Source: Pantoea deleyi | Lineage (GTDB): Bacteria > Pseudomonadota > Gammaproteobacteria > Enterobacterales > Enterobacteriaceae | Assembly: GCF_022647325.1 (NCBI RefSeq) | Contig: NZ_CP071405.1 | Coordinates: forward strand, 2,356,001-2,420,000 | DNA: 64,000 bases | Direction of reading: 5' to 3' | Part shown: piece after piece, positions 24,857 to 33,973 of the stretch | Numbering within the stretch: position 1 is the stretch's first letter | Layout of the letters: every line of letters starts with the position of its first letter | Notes under the pieces: model-generated | The model's input: only the letters and a program-made list of their open reading frames with translations | Databases searched by the model: none | Told to the model about the DNA's origin: nothing | Made by a program: the position numbers and the translations under genes

Positions 24857-25870
24857 TTAGTCGCGACGTCCGAAAAGCGTTTCGAGCTGGTGTACGCCAT
24901 CAGGCGCGAGATCGCGGATGATCTCCATAAAGTCGCGCTCGATCAGGCGCTGAACGCGGTCGATCATCAGCGGTGCAGGATGGCTCGGCTCATGCTGGGT
25001 AAAATAGAGCTTCACTTTTTCCAGCATCAGCTGCGCATCGGCGCGGGAGCCAATCTGCACGCTGCGCCAGTCAGCGGCCGCGCGGGGCGCTGCCGGTGCT
25101 GTTGCGGGTGCGGTCTCTGCGGGCGGTTCCGCCGTCGCTGCGGGCAGTAGTGTGCTGAGGTCGGTGGCCTGACAGCGTTCGGCGATCAGGGCAATCTGTC
25201 GGCGCAGCAGCGCCAGTTCCGGCACCGCCGCGTCACCCAGCCGTTCAGCCACGGTTTCGCAGATGGTCTGCAGCCGCTCATGGATCTGCAGCACCGCCCC
25301 GATGCCCGGCTGATTGGCGCGCGCCAGTTCGTCGGTCAGACGTGGCAGGCCACCGGGATAATCGGTCACCTCCGTTTTACTGCCGTCGCACAGGGCGGCA
25401 GCATCGCGCAGCGTGATGCCGTCAGAAGGATAGCGCAGCAGCCAGCTCTGGCGCACCGCGCCGCTCAGGGCAGATTTGTCGCCCAGCAAGGCCAGGGCAT
25501 TGATGCGGAAGAAGGGATCCGCTTCGCCCGCCTCTTCCAGCCGGGGCCACAGCGGTTCCCAGTAGAGCAGCAGCGCCTGTTCAATCAGTTTCAGGCCCTG
25601 GGCATAACCCGGTAATCCCTTTAGTTCGGTCCAGGCATGGGTCAGCGTCAGCATTACCCGCAAATCCTTGCTGCGGCCCAGCAGCGCGACCGCCAGCTTC
25701 TCGACTTTATTCCAGTCGGCCGGTTCTGCCGGAATGATCGTGTCACCAAACTGCTGTTCCGCTTTACCGGCGCTCGCCTGCTCCATCGCCTGAAAATCGG
25801 CATCGTATTCCAGGTTGTCGCCACCGGGATTGTCATCGCTGATCGGCGCCAGCAAAGTTTCCATATTCAT
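24857..25870 (-). CDS. tssA: TssA, T6SS assembly/cap protein
   Basis: 337 residues from MNMETLLAPISDDNPGGDN, the ImpA_N motif that normally opens the protein. A longer frame to 25939 overlaps tagF and is rejected. The N-terminal domain (1-130) is followed by a helical middle, an Ala/Pro linker (about 240-265) and a C-terminal VasJ-like region (RSVQIGSRADAQLMLEKVKL, EPSHPAPLMIDRVQRLIERD, FMEIIRDLAPDGVHQLE). TssA of this short class recruits and orders baseplate and tube assembly. It lies between tagF and tssB. Confidence 0.93.
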   Translation of the reverse strand: MNMETLLAPISDDNPGGDNLEYDADFQAMEQASAGKAEQQFGDTIIPAEPADWNKVEKLAVALLGRSKDLRVMLTLTHAWTELKGLPGYAQGLKLIEQALLLYWEPLWPRLEEAGEADPFFRINALALLGDKSALSGAVRQSWLLRYPSDGITLRDAAALCDGSKTEVTDYPGGLPRLTDELARANQPGIGAVLQIHERLQTICETVAERLGDAAVPELALLRRQIALIAERCQATDLSTLLPAATAEPPAETAPATAPAAPRAAADWRSVQIGSRADAQLMLEKVKLYFTQHEPSHPAPLMIDRVQRLIERDFMEIIRDLAPDGVHQLETLFGRRD

Positions 25871-25886
25871 CGTCACGCTCGTCGCC

Positions 25887-26603
25887 TCAGGATTCAAACA
25901 TCGGGGGATAAAGTCCGTTACGGCCAGGTTTTGCTCCACCGGCCGGATCGAACAGCAGGGAAAAGAGCTGGGCAGTGAAGTTGCCGCTGTGGACCTGGGT
26001 ATAGAGCGGAAAACCGTCGCTCTGATTGGTCCACCAGAAACTGGTGTAGAACTGCGGATCGAAATTCTCGCCCGGCAGCGTCCAGTTCAGGGTCGACGGG
26101 GTATCGCCATGCCCGATAACGTTGAGAATGTCTGAGGACTCACCGGTTTCCTCCGGCGGTTGCGGCTGCGGAATGCTGAGCAGTGCCTGGTCGAGCTGTT
26201 CCGGCGATCCGCCCCCCTGCACCACCCGCAGCAGTGTATTCCCCACCTGCTGATACCAGTCACCCGAACGGGCCAGCAGCGCGGGCGACCATTCTGCGGG
26301 GGTAAAATACCGCAGCGCGCAGAGCGGATAGTTACGTCCGACGCTGTCCCGCGCGGCGATCAGGCAGCCCATCTGGATCAGCTGGCTGCCCAGCATCGGG
26401 GGCACCACAAAATTCCAGACCGGCGCGTTGAGAAACGGGCGCGACGGCGCGTTATCGCTCTCCTGATTGCTCTGCCAGTGGTGCAGACCCACCTGAAACC
26501 AGCTGGACCACTGGCGATAGATCACGTCAGGAAAACGGCGCTTCACAAAGTCACCCGCACTGGGCAGTTTGCCGTACCAGCAGGGTGCAGCGTAATGAGT
26601 CAT
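25887..26603 (-). CDS. tagF: TagF, T6SS post-translational repressor
   Basis: 238 residues beginning with the family pattern WYGKLPSAGDFVKRRFPDV, then WSSWFQVGL and APVWNFVVPP. TagF-domain proteins hold the apparatus inactive in the unstimulated state, in some systems by binding the FHA protein. Together with the kinase, phosphatase and FHA genes this points to phosphorylation-controlled firing. It follows tssM by 14 bases and precedes tssA. Confidence 0.94.
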   Translation of the reverse strand: MTHYAAPCWYGKLPSAGDFVKRRFPDVIYRQWSSWFQVGLHHWQSNQESDNAPSRPFLNAPVWNFVVPPMLGSQLIQMGCLIAARDSVGRNYPLCALRYFTPAEWSPALLARSGDWYQQVGNTLLRVVQGGGSPEQLDQALLSIPQPQPPEETGESSDILNVIGHGDTPSTLNWTLPGENFDPQFYTSFWWTNQSDGFPLYTQVHSGNFTAQLFSLLFDPAGGAKPGRNGLYPPMFES

Positions 26604-26617
26604 TGTCGGGTCCTGTT

Positions 26618-29600
26618 TCAGGGGCAGCTAAAGCCGGGAAGCTGGAACGGATTACGGATGCTGCCAGGGGTGAACGACAGCGTGACCTGATGGCCTTCCA
26701 CGCTGAACGTGGCGTCGCGCGTCAGTCCTCCGGCGGTGGTGACGCGGGCGCGGTCAAAGAAGCGATTGAGCGCCCAGGGGCCGCTGGTGACCAGCGTGGA
26801 GGTGGTGCCGTTGGTCAGGCCAAGCTGCATCCGCACCTGGCTGGTGCCGCCCGGACCGGGCCAGCTGACCATCTGCACGGCCTGCGGCCCGTGGCTGTAA
26901 CGCAGGATCTGACCGTCAACATCCAGCGTCAGGTTAAGGATCTCATTGTCCATCCTGACGGTGCGCAGCGTGACGCGGAAGCCCGGCGTGGTGGCGCCGT
27001 TGGCAAAGAAGGCATCCCGGATCGACTGCGCCTGCTGGAAGGGACGCAGCAGCGCTTCGCCGCCCGGCAGACTCTTGCCGTCGATACCCGGCGTAAAGCG
27101 CCACGCAGCATTGGTGGTATCCACTTTGCTGGCGAGGTTGTCACGGAAGAAACTGTCCATCATGCCGCTGCCCGGTGCAAACATCCGGGCCAGATCGTCC
27201 GGTGTCACTTCGCTGCGGGCGGAGCGAACCAGTGGATAGCGACCCGCGATCGCCTGGCGGCAGAAACTGCCCACTTCCATGGTGATGCGCTTGCGGACGT
27301 TATCCATGTCGCGGCGCTGGGCATCGCTGCTGGCCCCCACCGCCATGCTGGAAACCATATTCTGCAGAGAACCCGGCAGGCGACCGGCGCTGGCCTGCAG
27401 ACGACTGATGGCATCGCTGGCCGGTGGCGGCATCCCGCTGTTCGCGGCATCCTGGACCGCCGTCAGATAGCGATAGAGATCATCGATCTGGTGCAGGAAA
27501 TCATCCACCGCCAGCACCTTGCTGCCCTGCTGCAGCGGCTGGGCCAGCTCGATGACCGGTGCAAAGTGCACGGCCACGGCCTGCTCCGGCGCGGCCTGAC
27601 TGGCGGCCTGTCCACGCGCGACAGCGGCGTCGGGTGAGGTGAACAGCGCTTCAAGCGTACGGGTGGCGCTGTTATCCGAAGGCTTTGCCGCCTGAGCGGT
27701 TTTCTCATCCGGCTGCGCCCGGTTCAGCGTCAGCAAGTGGCTGAGGTTGATCACCAGCTGGCGCAGCGGCGAGTGATTGCCGGACAGCAGACGTGCGGTG
27801 TTGATGCGCTGCGAGAGGTCGGCGCTGCTGTTAAGCTGAATGTCGCTCAGGAACTGCTCCCACTGACGGATGTAGTCCTGTACGTAGAGCTGGCGCACGG
27901 CCAGATCGGTCTGCTCGCTTTTCTGCGCAGGTGCCGCACCATCCAGTACCCAGAGATCGTCCTTGTAAAGGGCCTGCGTGACCGGCGCTATCTGCCTGTC
28001 CACATGCTGCCAGTACCCCTCCGGCGTATAGAGGCCCGCAACCCCGTCATTCACCGATTTACCGCTTTTGCGCGAAAAGACCAGCTCGCTCTGCGGCCCG
28101 CCCAGCGACGCCAGCGTGACGGTCTGCAGCGTATCGCTGCGCTGCAACAGGCGCTTCAGCCGGCCATAGACGCGCTGTGACAGCGGCATCTGATTAATCA
28201 GCGCCTGTTCGCGCTTAATCAGGGTCTCATCCTTCGCATAAGGTGAGGCGTGGATCTGCGTCTCCAGCAGCTGTTGCAGATGCCACGCCAGCTGCTTCAC
28301 CTGCTGCTGGGTCACGTTCTGCGGCAGCTCACGCGACAGATTGAGCATCAGCCAGGCCTGCAGGAATTTGCCATCGTAGTGCTTAGGCTGATAGAGCATC
28401 TGATACGCCTTCAGCGCTTCATAGCTGTAGTCCGCGTCGCTGCCGTTGTCGGCCCGCAGCCAGCGGGTGATGTTCTGTGCCACCTGCGGCAGCAGGAGCT
28501 GCTTCAGGGCTTTCTCATAGAGGGCGCGGGTCGCATCGCTGACTTCCGTGCCGCGATACAGCCCCATCCGGCGCGTCAGCGGCGGTGAGTCCAGCGAGAA
28601 ATCGGCACTCTCCGGCAGGTGCAGTAGCGTGTTGAGATAAGGCACCAGCGCAAAGAGATCGCCATTGACCTGCTGCTGGAGCTGGTCGCCCAGTTGCTCC
28701 ACCTGCGGCGTTTTGGCCGCCATCTCCTGCAGATAGGATTTGTTCTTGCTGTAGCTGGTCAGCCAGAGCGCGCCCGCCACCAGTAACAGCACCAGCAGGG
28801 CAAGATAGCCTGACCACAGGCCCGCACGATTGCGCAGCTCCCACCAGCGGTTGCTGCCTGCCAGCCCGGACTCCTGGAAAATCACATTCTCCAGCACCCC
28901 TTTCAGGAAGAAGCTCTGTCCTTTGTTCTGCGGAATCGGGGACGTTTTATCGACCTGATCCCAGCTGCCCGATTCGCCCGCCTGCTGACCCGGCAGATTC
29001 AGCGCGCGGTTCAGCTCACCCATGACCCGGTCAAACGGCAGGCCTTCCTGCGTGCCGCTGGCAAAGTAGATCCCGCGCGGCGCAAACTGCGTTTCGAAAT
29101 CGGAACGGGCAAACAGCGTGTCGAGCGCCTCGGCCAGCAGCGGTCGCAGCGCCGCGAACTCCTGCGGGAAGAGGTAGCTTTCGGCGCGGGCCTGGGGATC
29201 GCTCTCTACCAGCAGCCGATCGGCCAGTCCGGCATCGAGCCGCTGTTGCAGCAGCGAATACTCCTGCTGGAACTGGCTATTAAGCTCAAAGTCGGCGGCT
29301 GACGCCTGCGCCCACGGGAAAGTGAACCCCCAGATCTGCTCGCGCTGGGCTTTATCCAGCGAGGCGAAGTAACTGCGGAAGCCCTTGAGCAGGTCAGCCT
29401 TGGTGACCAGCACATAGACCGGGAAACGAATGCCGAGACGATCGTGAAGCTCCATCAGCCGCTGACGCAGCGCCAGCGCCTGGTTGCGCAGCGCCTCAGG
29501 CGACTGGCTCAGCAGGTCAGAGACGCTCAGCGTGACGATCACGCCGTTGATTGGCTGACGGCCGCGATATTTACGCAGCAGGTCGAGGAAATGGTGCCAT

Positions 29601-30247
29601 TCGCTGGCATCCCGATCCTGCTGACTCTCCTGGGTGCTGTAGCGCCCGGCGGTATCCAGCAGCACGGCATCATTGGTGAACCACCAGTCGCAGTTGCGGG
29701 TGCCGCCGATGCCGCGCAGCGCCGATTTGCCGAACTTATCCGCCAGCGGAAACTGCAGGCCCGAGTTAACCAGCGCAGTGGTTTTACCGGCACCGGGTGC
29801 ACCAATAATCATGTACCACGGCAGCTGATAGAGATACTGGCGACCAAAGCGCTGCGCCCAGAACGGGCGGCCTTTGCTGCTGTGGCGCTGTAAGTGCGCC
29901 TTTTTCAGCATCTCTGTGGCCTCCGAGAAGCGCCCTGCCAGTACCTGCTCTTCGCTGGTCAGCCGCTGACGGTCGGCGTCCGGCGCATCACTCTTGCCGG
30001 TTTCGAGGCTCGACATCAGCTTACGGTTGAGCCAGAAGTTATAGAGCCGCGGGATCGCCTGTCCCAGGCCCCACACCAGATAGAGCAGCGCGATACTGAT
30101 CATGCGGTTCTGCTCCGGCTCCAGCGGGCGCGAATCGACGATCGAGAACACCGGGCCAATCACCCAGATAATAAAGGAGAGCGCAGTAATACCGACGAAG
30201 CCCCACGCCAGGCGGCTGGTCAGCACGGCAAACAGAATATTCAGCAT
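26618..30247 (-). CDS. tssM: TssM (IcmF), T6SS membrane-complex protein
   Basis: 1209 residues. Two N-terminal TM helices (about 8-35 and 48-66) are followed by a cytoplasmic NTPase-like domain with intact Walker A GAPGAGKTT (149-157) and DTAGRY. A third TM helix lies at about 480-500 (YLALLVLLLVAGALWL), and the rest is a long periplasmic region ending in beta strands (GHQVTLSFTPGSIRNPFQLP). TssM spans the inner membrane, binds TssL inside and TssJ outside, and forms the trans-envelope channel. It lies between tssL and tagF with 3- and 14-base gaps. The Walker motif, absent in some TssM proteins, is present here. Confidence 0.98.
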   Translation of the reverse strand: MLNILFAVLTSRLAWGFVGITALSFIIWVIGPVFSIVDSRPLEPEQNRMISIALLYLVWGLGQAIPRLYNFWLNRKLMSSLETGKSDAPDADRQRLTSEEQVLAGRFSEATEMLKKAHLQRHSSKGRPFWAQRFGRQYLYQLPWYMIIGAPGAGKTTALVNSGLQFPLADKFGKSALRGIGGTRNCDWWFTNDAVLLDTAGRYSTQESQQDRDASEWHHFLDLLRKYRGRQPINGVIVTLSVSDLLSQSPEALRNQALALRQRLMELHDRLGIRFPVYVLVTKADLLKGFRSYFASLDKAQREQIWGFTFPWAQASAADFELNSQFQQEYSLLQQRLDAGLADRLLVESDPQARAESYLFPQEFAALRPLLAEALDTLFARSDFETQFAPRGIYFASGTQEGLPFDRVMGELNRALNLPGQQAGESGSWDQVDKTSPIPQNKGQSFFLKGVLENVIFQESGLAGSNRWWELRNRAGLWSGYLALLVLLLVAGALWLTSYSKNKSYLQEMAAKTPQVEQLGDQLQQQVNGDLFALVPYLNTLLHLPESADFSLDSPPLTRRMGLYRGTEVSDATRALYEKALKQLLLPQVAQNITRWLRADNGSDADYSYEALKAYQMLYQPKHYDGKFLQAWLMLNLSRELPQNVTQQQVKQLAWHLQQLLETQIHASPYAKDETLIKREQALINQMPLSQRVYGRLKRLLQRSDTLQTVTLASLGGPQSELVFSRKSGKSVNDGVAGLYTPEGYWQHVDRQIAPVTQALYKDDLWVLDGAAPAQKSEQTDLAVRQLYVQDYIRQWEQFLSDIQLNSSADLSQRINTARLLSGNHSPLRQLVINLSHLLTLNRAQPDEKTAQAAKPSDNSATRTLEALFTSPDAAVARGQAASQAAPEQAVAVHFAPVIELAQPLQQGSKVLAVDDFLHQIDDLYRYLTAVQDAANSGMPPPASDAISRLQASAGRLPGSLQNMVSSMAVGASSDAQRRDMDNVRKRITMEVGSFCRQAIAGRYPLVRSARSEVTPDDLARMFAPGSGMMDSFFRDNLASKVDTTNAAWRFTPGIDGKSLPGGEALLRPFQQAQSIRDAFFANGATTPGFRVTLRTVRMDNEILNLTLDVDGQILRYSHGPQAVQMVSWPGPGGTSQVRMQLGLTNGTTSTLVTSGPWALNRFFDRARVTTAGGLTRDATFSVEGHQVTLSFTPGSIRNPFQLPGFSCP

Positions 30248-30250
30248 GGA

Positions 30251-31489
30251 TCAGTTCCCTCTCGCCGGGCTGTTGAGTTCAGCCTGCGTTGCATCCGGTG
30301 CCACCAGCAGCGTGATTTCCACACGACGGTTGCGCGCGCGATTTTCTGCGCTGGTGTTCGGTACCAGCGGATTGCTTTCGCCGCGCCCTTCCGCCCTGAC
30401 CCGCGACGGCTGCGCCAGCTGCTGCTGCAGCAGGCTCTGCACCGACCGGGCGCGTGCCAGCGAAAGCTCAAAGTTAGAGGCAAAGCGGGCGCTGCGGATC
30501 GGCACGTTGTCGCTGTAGCCAATCACCTGAATCTGGCCGCTGACGTTGTTCATCGCCGCCGCAATACGCTGGATCACCTCGGTATAGCGACCGCGAACCT
30601 CGGTGGCGGCGGAGGCAAACAGCCCATCCCCTTTCAGCGTCACCACACTGCGGTCCGCCTCATCGCGTACGGCCACCAGCCCGGCATCAATTTCCGGTTT
30701 CAGGAAGGCCCGCAGGTTCAGCGTGGCTGGCGGTGGCGGCGCAGGATTACCAATCTTCACCTCCGGCAGCGCCGTCTGATAGATGCGGGCGAGCACCGGC
30801 GAGGTGTAATCGCCCAGACGCCAGTTCAGAACGATGTAGAAGAGACAGGCTGCCAGACCCGCCACGGCCGCACAGGCCCAGAGCGGGATCATCGGCCGCC
30901 AGAGTTTGCGCAGCACGGGCTGATCGGTGGGATGCGGTGACAGCGCCGCCGCATAATTGCCGCGCACGCCTTTGATCATCTGCAACAGACGCTGTTTGAT
31001 GGTCTCCAGCTGCGAACGGCCGTTATCCAGTACGCGGTAGCGTCCTTCGAACCCCAGCAACAGGCAGAAGTAGATCAGCTCCAGCATCAGGATGTGGCGT
31101 CTGGGGTTCTGCGACAGCTTGGCCAGCAGCTGGAAAAACTTCTCGCCGCCCCAGGTTTCGTTGTGAAACGTCACCAGCAGACCGTTGCTGGTCCAGACAC
31201 CACGGCTGCCCCACGGGGTCAGCGCCGCTGCCTCATCGAGTGCGGTACAGAGACAGTAACGCGCGCCGATGATCACTTCATAGCCCACGCCGGACTGCTG
31301 GCAGCTCAGCTCGAAGCGACGGATCTGATCGATCAGTTGCTGACGCAGCGCCGCCGGATCGTCATGAGAGAGCGAGTGACGGATCTGGGGAATGGCATTA
31401 ATCAGAGGGTTGGCCGCCGCAACAAGCCCATTCTGGTGGCGGGTATCCGGCGCAAGATCGCTGTGTGACTGAGGTTGTTCCTGCATCAT
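30251..31489 (-). CDS. tssL: TssL (DotU) with C-terminal OmpA peptidoglycan-binding domain
   Basis: 412 residues. The cytoplasmic DotU domain (about 20-215) shows NPLINAIPQIRHSL, ARYCLCTALDEAAA, HNETWGGEKFFQLL and HILMLELIYFCLLLGFEGRY. One TM helix (about 222-243) precedes an OmpA/MotB-like domain with VIGYSDNVPIRSARFASN, ELSLARARSVQSLL and RNRRVEITL. The OmpA domain anchors the membrane complex to the cell wall, so this is an 'evolved' TssL that does not need TagL. It follows tssK by 17 bases. Confidence 0.97.
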   Translation of the reverse strand: MMQEQPQSHSDLAPDTRHQNGLVAAANPLINAIPQIRHSLSHDDPAALRQQLIDQIRRFELSCQQSGVGYEVIIGARYCLCTALDEAAALTPWGSRGVWTSNGLLVTFHNETWGGEKFFQLLAKLSQNPRRHILMLELIYFCLLLGFEGRYRVLDNGRSQLETIKQRLLQMIKGVRGNYAAALSPHPTDQPVLRKLWRPMIPLWACAAVAGLAACLFYIVLNWRLGDYTSPVLARIYQTALPEVKIGNPAPPPPATLNLRAFLKPEIDAGLVAVRDEADRSVVTLKGDGLFASAATEVRGRYTEVIQRIAAAMNNVSGQIQVIGYSDNVPIRSARFASNFELSLARARSVQSLLQQQLAQPSRVRAEGRGESNPLVPNTSAENRARNRRVEITLLVAPDATQAELNSPARGN

Positions 31490-31506
31490 GCTGCGTGCTC
31501 GGTTTA

Positions 31507-32853
31507 TTATTCTGACTGACTACGGATGGCCCAGAACTCCATGTTCAGGCCCGGAAACTCACCGGCAAGGTGCAGCGCGAAAGCGCCCGAGCGCTCCATC
31601 TCTTTCCAGAGTTCGCTGTTCTTATCCAGTTCGAAATAGCTGTACCCTGAATGCCAGGGGATCTGCGGCGGTGCGCCCGGCATCGCCCGCAGCGCCAGAC
31701 CCGGCAGCTGAAGCTGAACCAGATCGCGGATTTTGCTGACCGGTGCGACCTTCATCTGCGCCGGGAAATGGGTGATGAGGGTATCGGCCGGCACGCTGGC
31801 TTTCACCGCCAGCACGAAGCCAAACTCATGCACCATGCTGCTTTCCGGCACGGTCGCCACGTTGAGCCCATGTGAACGCTGGGTCAGCGGCAGCTGGATA
31901 GCACTCTCTTCCATCACCTGTGAGAGTCCCTGACGCAGCAGCAGTGACAGACGGCTGAAACAGCTGTTCAGATCGTCATGATCGTAAAGCGGCAGCCCTT
32001 CAGGCGCGCGGGCTGGCGTCCAGGTGCTCAGTTCTGCGGCCAGCTGCAGCCAGTGGCTGAACAGGGTTTCAGGATGCAGCAGTGGCAAATGCTGAAGATG
32101 GCTGTGCAGGCCCAGCTGACGGTTGAGCAGCGCCAGCAGCATAAAATCGACCATGTCGGCGCTGTTGAAACGGCCGGTGCCCGGCGCGCGCTGGCTCAGT
32201 TGCTGGCTGCGCTGCTGGATCAGCCCGTGGAGATCGTTGAACATGTTCTGCAGCGGACGGCTGCTGTTCAGGGTCAGCATCGGGGGGATGTAGTCGCTGT
32301 CGAGCCGGATATGGTTGTCGCTGCGTTTTTCAATCACCTGCGCTACGCCCATTGCGGTCCATTCGGCGGTCAGATCCTGCTCCAGCATCAGGCGCAGGCG
32401 AAGCTTGCCAAACTGCACCGTGGCACTGCCCACCGCCTGCACGTTGTCATCCTCCACTTCCGCTTCCCAGGCCAGGTAGCGCGCCAGCGAGTCGTGCGAC
32501 TCCTGAAACGCCACGGCCTCGCGGCCATTGCGACGGGTCGGAATCGCCAGCACCACTTTGCTGCGATCAACCGAAGCGGGCAGATCGAGTGGCGCCGGGC
32601 CATGCTGTGGCTGGCTGAAGGCAAAGAAGGTGCCGTCCGGCAGACAGCCGCTGGCGGCACTCAGTGCCAGTTTGCCCTGACGCAGCAGCGCCTCATCAAA
32701 CTCAAGATCGTAAAAACCCCAGGTGTAGGCGCGCTGTGACTGCCCCCACTCGCGCAGGGTGCTGAGAAGGTAATTTTCTGATTGCTGGAAATGGTGAGGA
32801 CGCAGAAACATCCCCTCCGTCCAGACGACTTTTTCGGCTCTGTTCATCGGCAT
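31507..32853 (-). CDS. tssK: TssK, T6SS baseplate-membrane connector
   Basis: 448 residues from the ATG at 32853 (a GTG one codon earlier is the alternative; the tssJ stop TGA overlaps the start). The start reads MPMNRAEKVVWTEGMFLRPH, HHFQQSENYL, the hallmark of TssK, with YTWGFYDLEFDEALLRQGK following and the C-terminal receptor-like domain with ELDKNSELWKEMERSGAFAL. TssK trimers link the baseplate wedges to TssL/TssM. Length and motifs are normal. Confidence 0.97.
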   Translation of the reverse strand: MPMNRAEKVVWTEGMFLRPHHFQQSENYLLSTLREWGQSQRAYTWGFYDLEFDEALLRQGKLALSAASGCLPDGTFFAFSQPQHGPAPLDLPASVDRSKVVLAIPTRRNGREAVAFQESHDSLARYLAWEAEVEDDNVQAVGSATVQFGKLRLRLMLEQDLTAEWTAMGVAQVIEKRSDNHIRLDSDYIPPMLTLNSSRPLQNMFNDLHGLIQQRSQQLSQRAPGTGRFNSADMVDFMLLALLNRQLGLHSHLQHLPLLHPETLFSHWLQLAAELSTWTPARAPEGLPLYDHDDLNSCFSRLSLLLRQGLSQVMEESAIQLPLTQRSHGLNVATVPESSMVHEFGFVLAVKASVPADTLITHFPAQMKVAPVSKIRDLVQLQLPGLALRAMPGAPPQIPWHSGYSYFELDKNSELWKEMERSGAFALHLAGEFPGLNMEFWAIRSQSE

Positions 32854-33353
32854 CACTGTTTTTCCACGCGAAGGCCATTCGTTCCCGCCACAATGTGCGC
32901 ATTCAGCTCGCCATCGTTACGTTTCCAGAACGCCCAGAATGAGGGGGATTCGCCTTCGGGAACCGGCAGCGAAAGTCGCCAGATCTTGCCATCCAGCATC
33001 TGATACTCCGCCATGATGCCGATAAAGCGCGCCTCGGGCAGGCTCCTGATGCGCAGGGTTTTGCTGCGCTGGTCTGAGGTCAGGAAGAACTGTTGGGTAT
33101 TGAGCTGCGCGCCGCCCTGTGCGGCGGCAGACGGATTCTGCAGGGAGTAGAAATCGGCTGACATAAACTCGGCATCCGAACTCAGCAGCATGACCCGGAC
33201 TTTCAGTGGCGCACCGCCGTTTAGCTGATTCTCTGCCCGTACCGTGAGGTTGTAGTAGCTCGCCGGTGGCTGACTGCTGCTACTGCTGCAGGCTGACAGC
33301 AGCCACACCAGCAGCACGACCAGCCCACTCCGTAGTGACATTTTTCTCGTCAT
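32853..33353 (-). CDS. tssJ: TssJ outer-membrane lipoprotein
   Basis: 166 residues with a lipoprotein signal peptide (LVVLLVWLLSAC, lipidated Cys about residue 22). The mature part is a transthyretin-like beta sandwich with YYNLTVRAENQLNG and PLKVRVMLLSSDAEFMSADF, as in TssJ. It binds the periplasmic tip of TssM beneath the outer membrane. The stop overlaps tssK by one base. A stretch of Ser after the Cys acts as a linker. Confidence 0.95.
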   Translation of the reverse strand: MTRKMSLRSGLVVLLVWLLSACSSSSSQPPASYYNLTVRAENQLNGGAPLKVRVMLLSSDAEFMSADFYSLQNPSAAAQGGAQLNTQQFFLTSDQRSKTLRIRSLPEARFIGIMAEYQMLDGKIWRLSLPVPEGESPSFWAFWKRNDGELNAHIVAGTNGLRVEKQ

Positions 33354-33376
33354 GACGCCCTCCCTGCCCGATGCAA

Positions 33377-33973
33377 TTAGTTAATGATCCAGGTTCCGTT
33401 GGTGCTGTTCTGACAGGCAGTGCTGTCTCCGTTAACCGCTACACAGGTTTTCTTCTTGCTGGTGCGAACGCGGCGTTTAGGCTGATCCGCTTTGACCGTC
33501 TGATCGTAAAGTTCGCTTTTCACTACGGCGCGGAACGGCACATAGCCGGTCAGCCTGACGGTCGCCTGCGGTGCCGCAGGTTTATCGGCCTCTTTCGCTG
33601 GCGGCGTGGCGGTTTCGGGTTGCGCATCGGCTGCGGTGTCGGCCGCTTCACCCAGCGCCAGCCAGTTGTTCTCCACCTGACCAATCACCGTATAGCTTTC
33701 GCCGGTTTTCAGCGTCTCCACGACTTTGCCGCCATAACCAGGATGATTCATGACCGAGGCGGGATAGAGCGCGCGATAGGTTTCATTGACCGGACTGAAC
33801 TGCGCGGGCGGTTTAACCGCATAGCGGTGGCTGAGTACCACGCCATCCACCGTGCTGGTGACGAGCGTGTCATCCGTCATTTGTGGCGGCGCTTTACAGC
33901 CAGCGACAGAGAAAACAAACATCAGGCCTAACGCAATACGAAGCTTCACCATATTTTTCATGTTGTGTTCCAT
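33377..33973 (-). CDS. SH3-like lipoprotein at the head of the T6SS operon
   Basis: 198 residues (or 194 from a second ATG at 33961, which has GGA 7 bases ahead). The lipobox is VFSVAGC. The mature part contains TLKTGESYTVIGQVENNWLA, the signature of a bacterial SH3 domain, then an Ala/Pro/Glu linker and a basic C-terminus (KRRVRTSKKKTC). It is the first gene on the minus strand before tssJ, 23 bases away. SH3 lipoproteins bind peptidoglycan stems, so it may help place the membrane complex; that is inference. Confidence 0.8.
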   Translation of the reverse strand: MEHNMKNMVKLRIALGLMFVFSVAGCKAPPQMTDDTLVTSTVDGVVLSHRYAVKPPAQFSPVNETYRALYPASVMNHPGYGGKVVETLKTGESYTVIGQVENNWLALGEAADTAADAQPETATPPAKEADKPAAPQATVRLTGYVPFRAVVKSELYDQTVKADQPKRRVRTSKKKTCVAVNGDSTACQNSTNGTWIIN

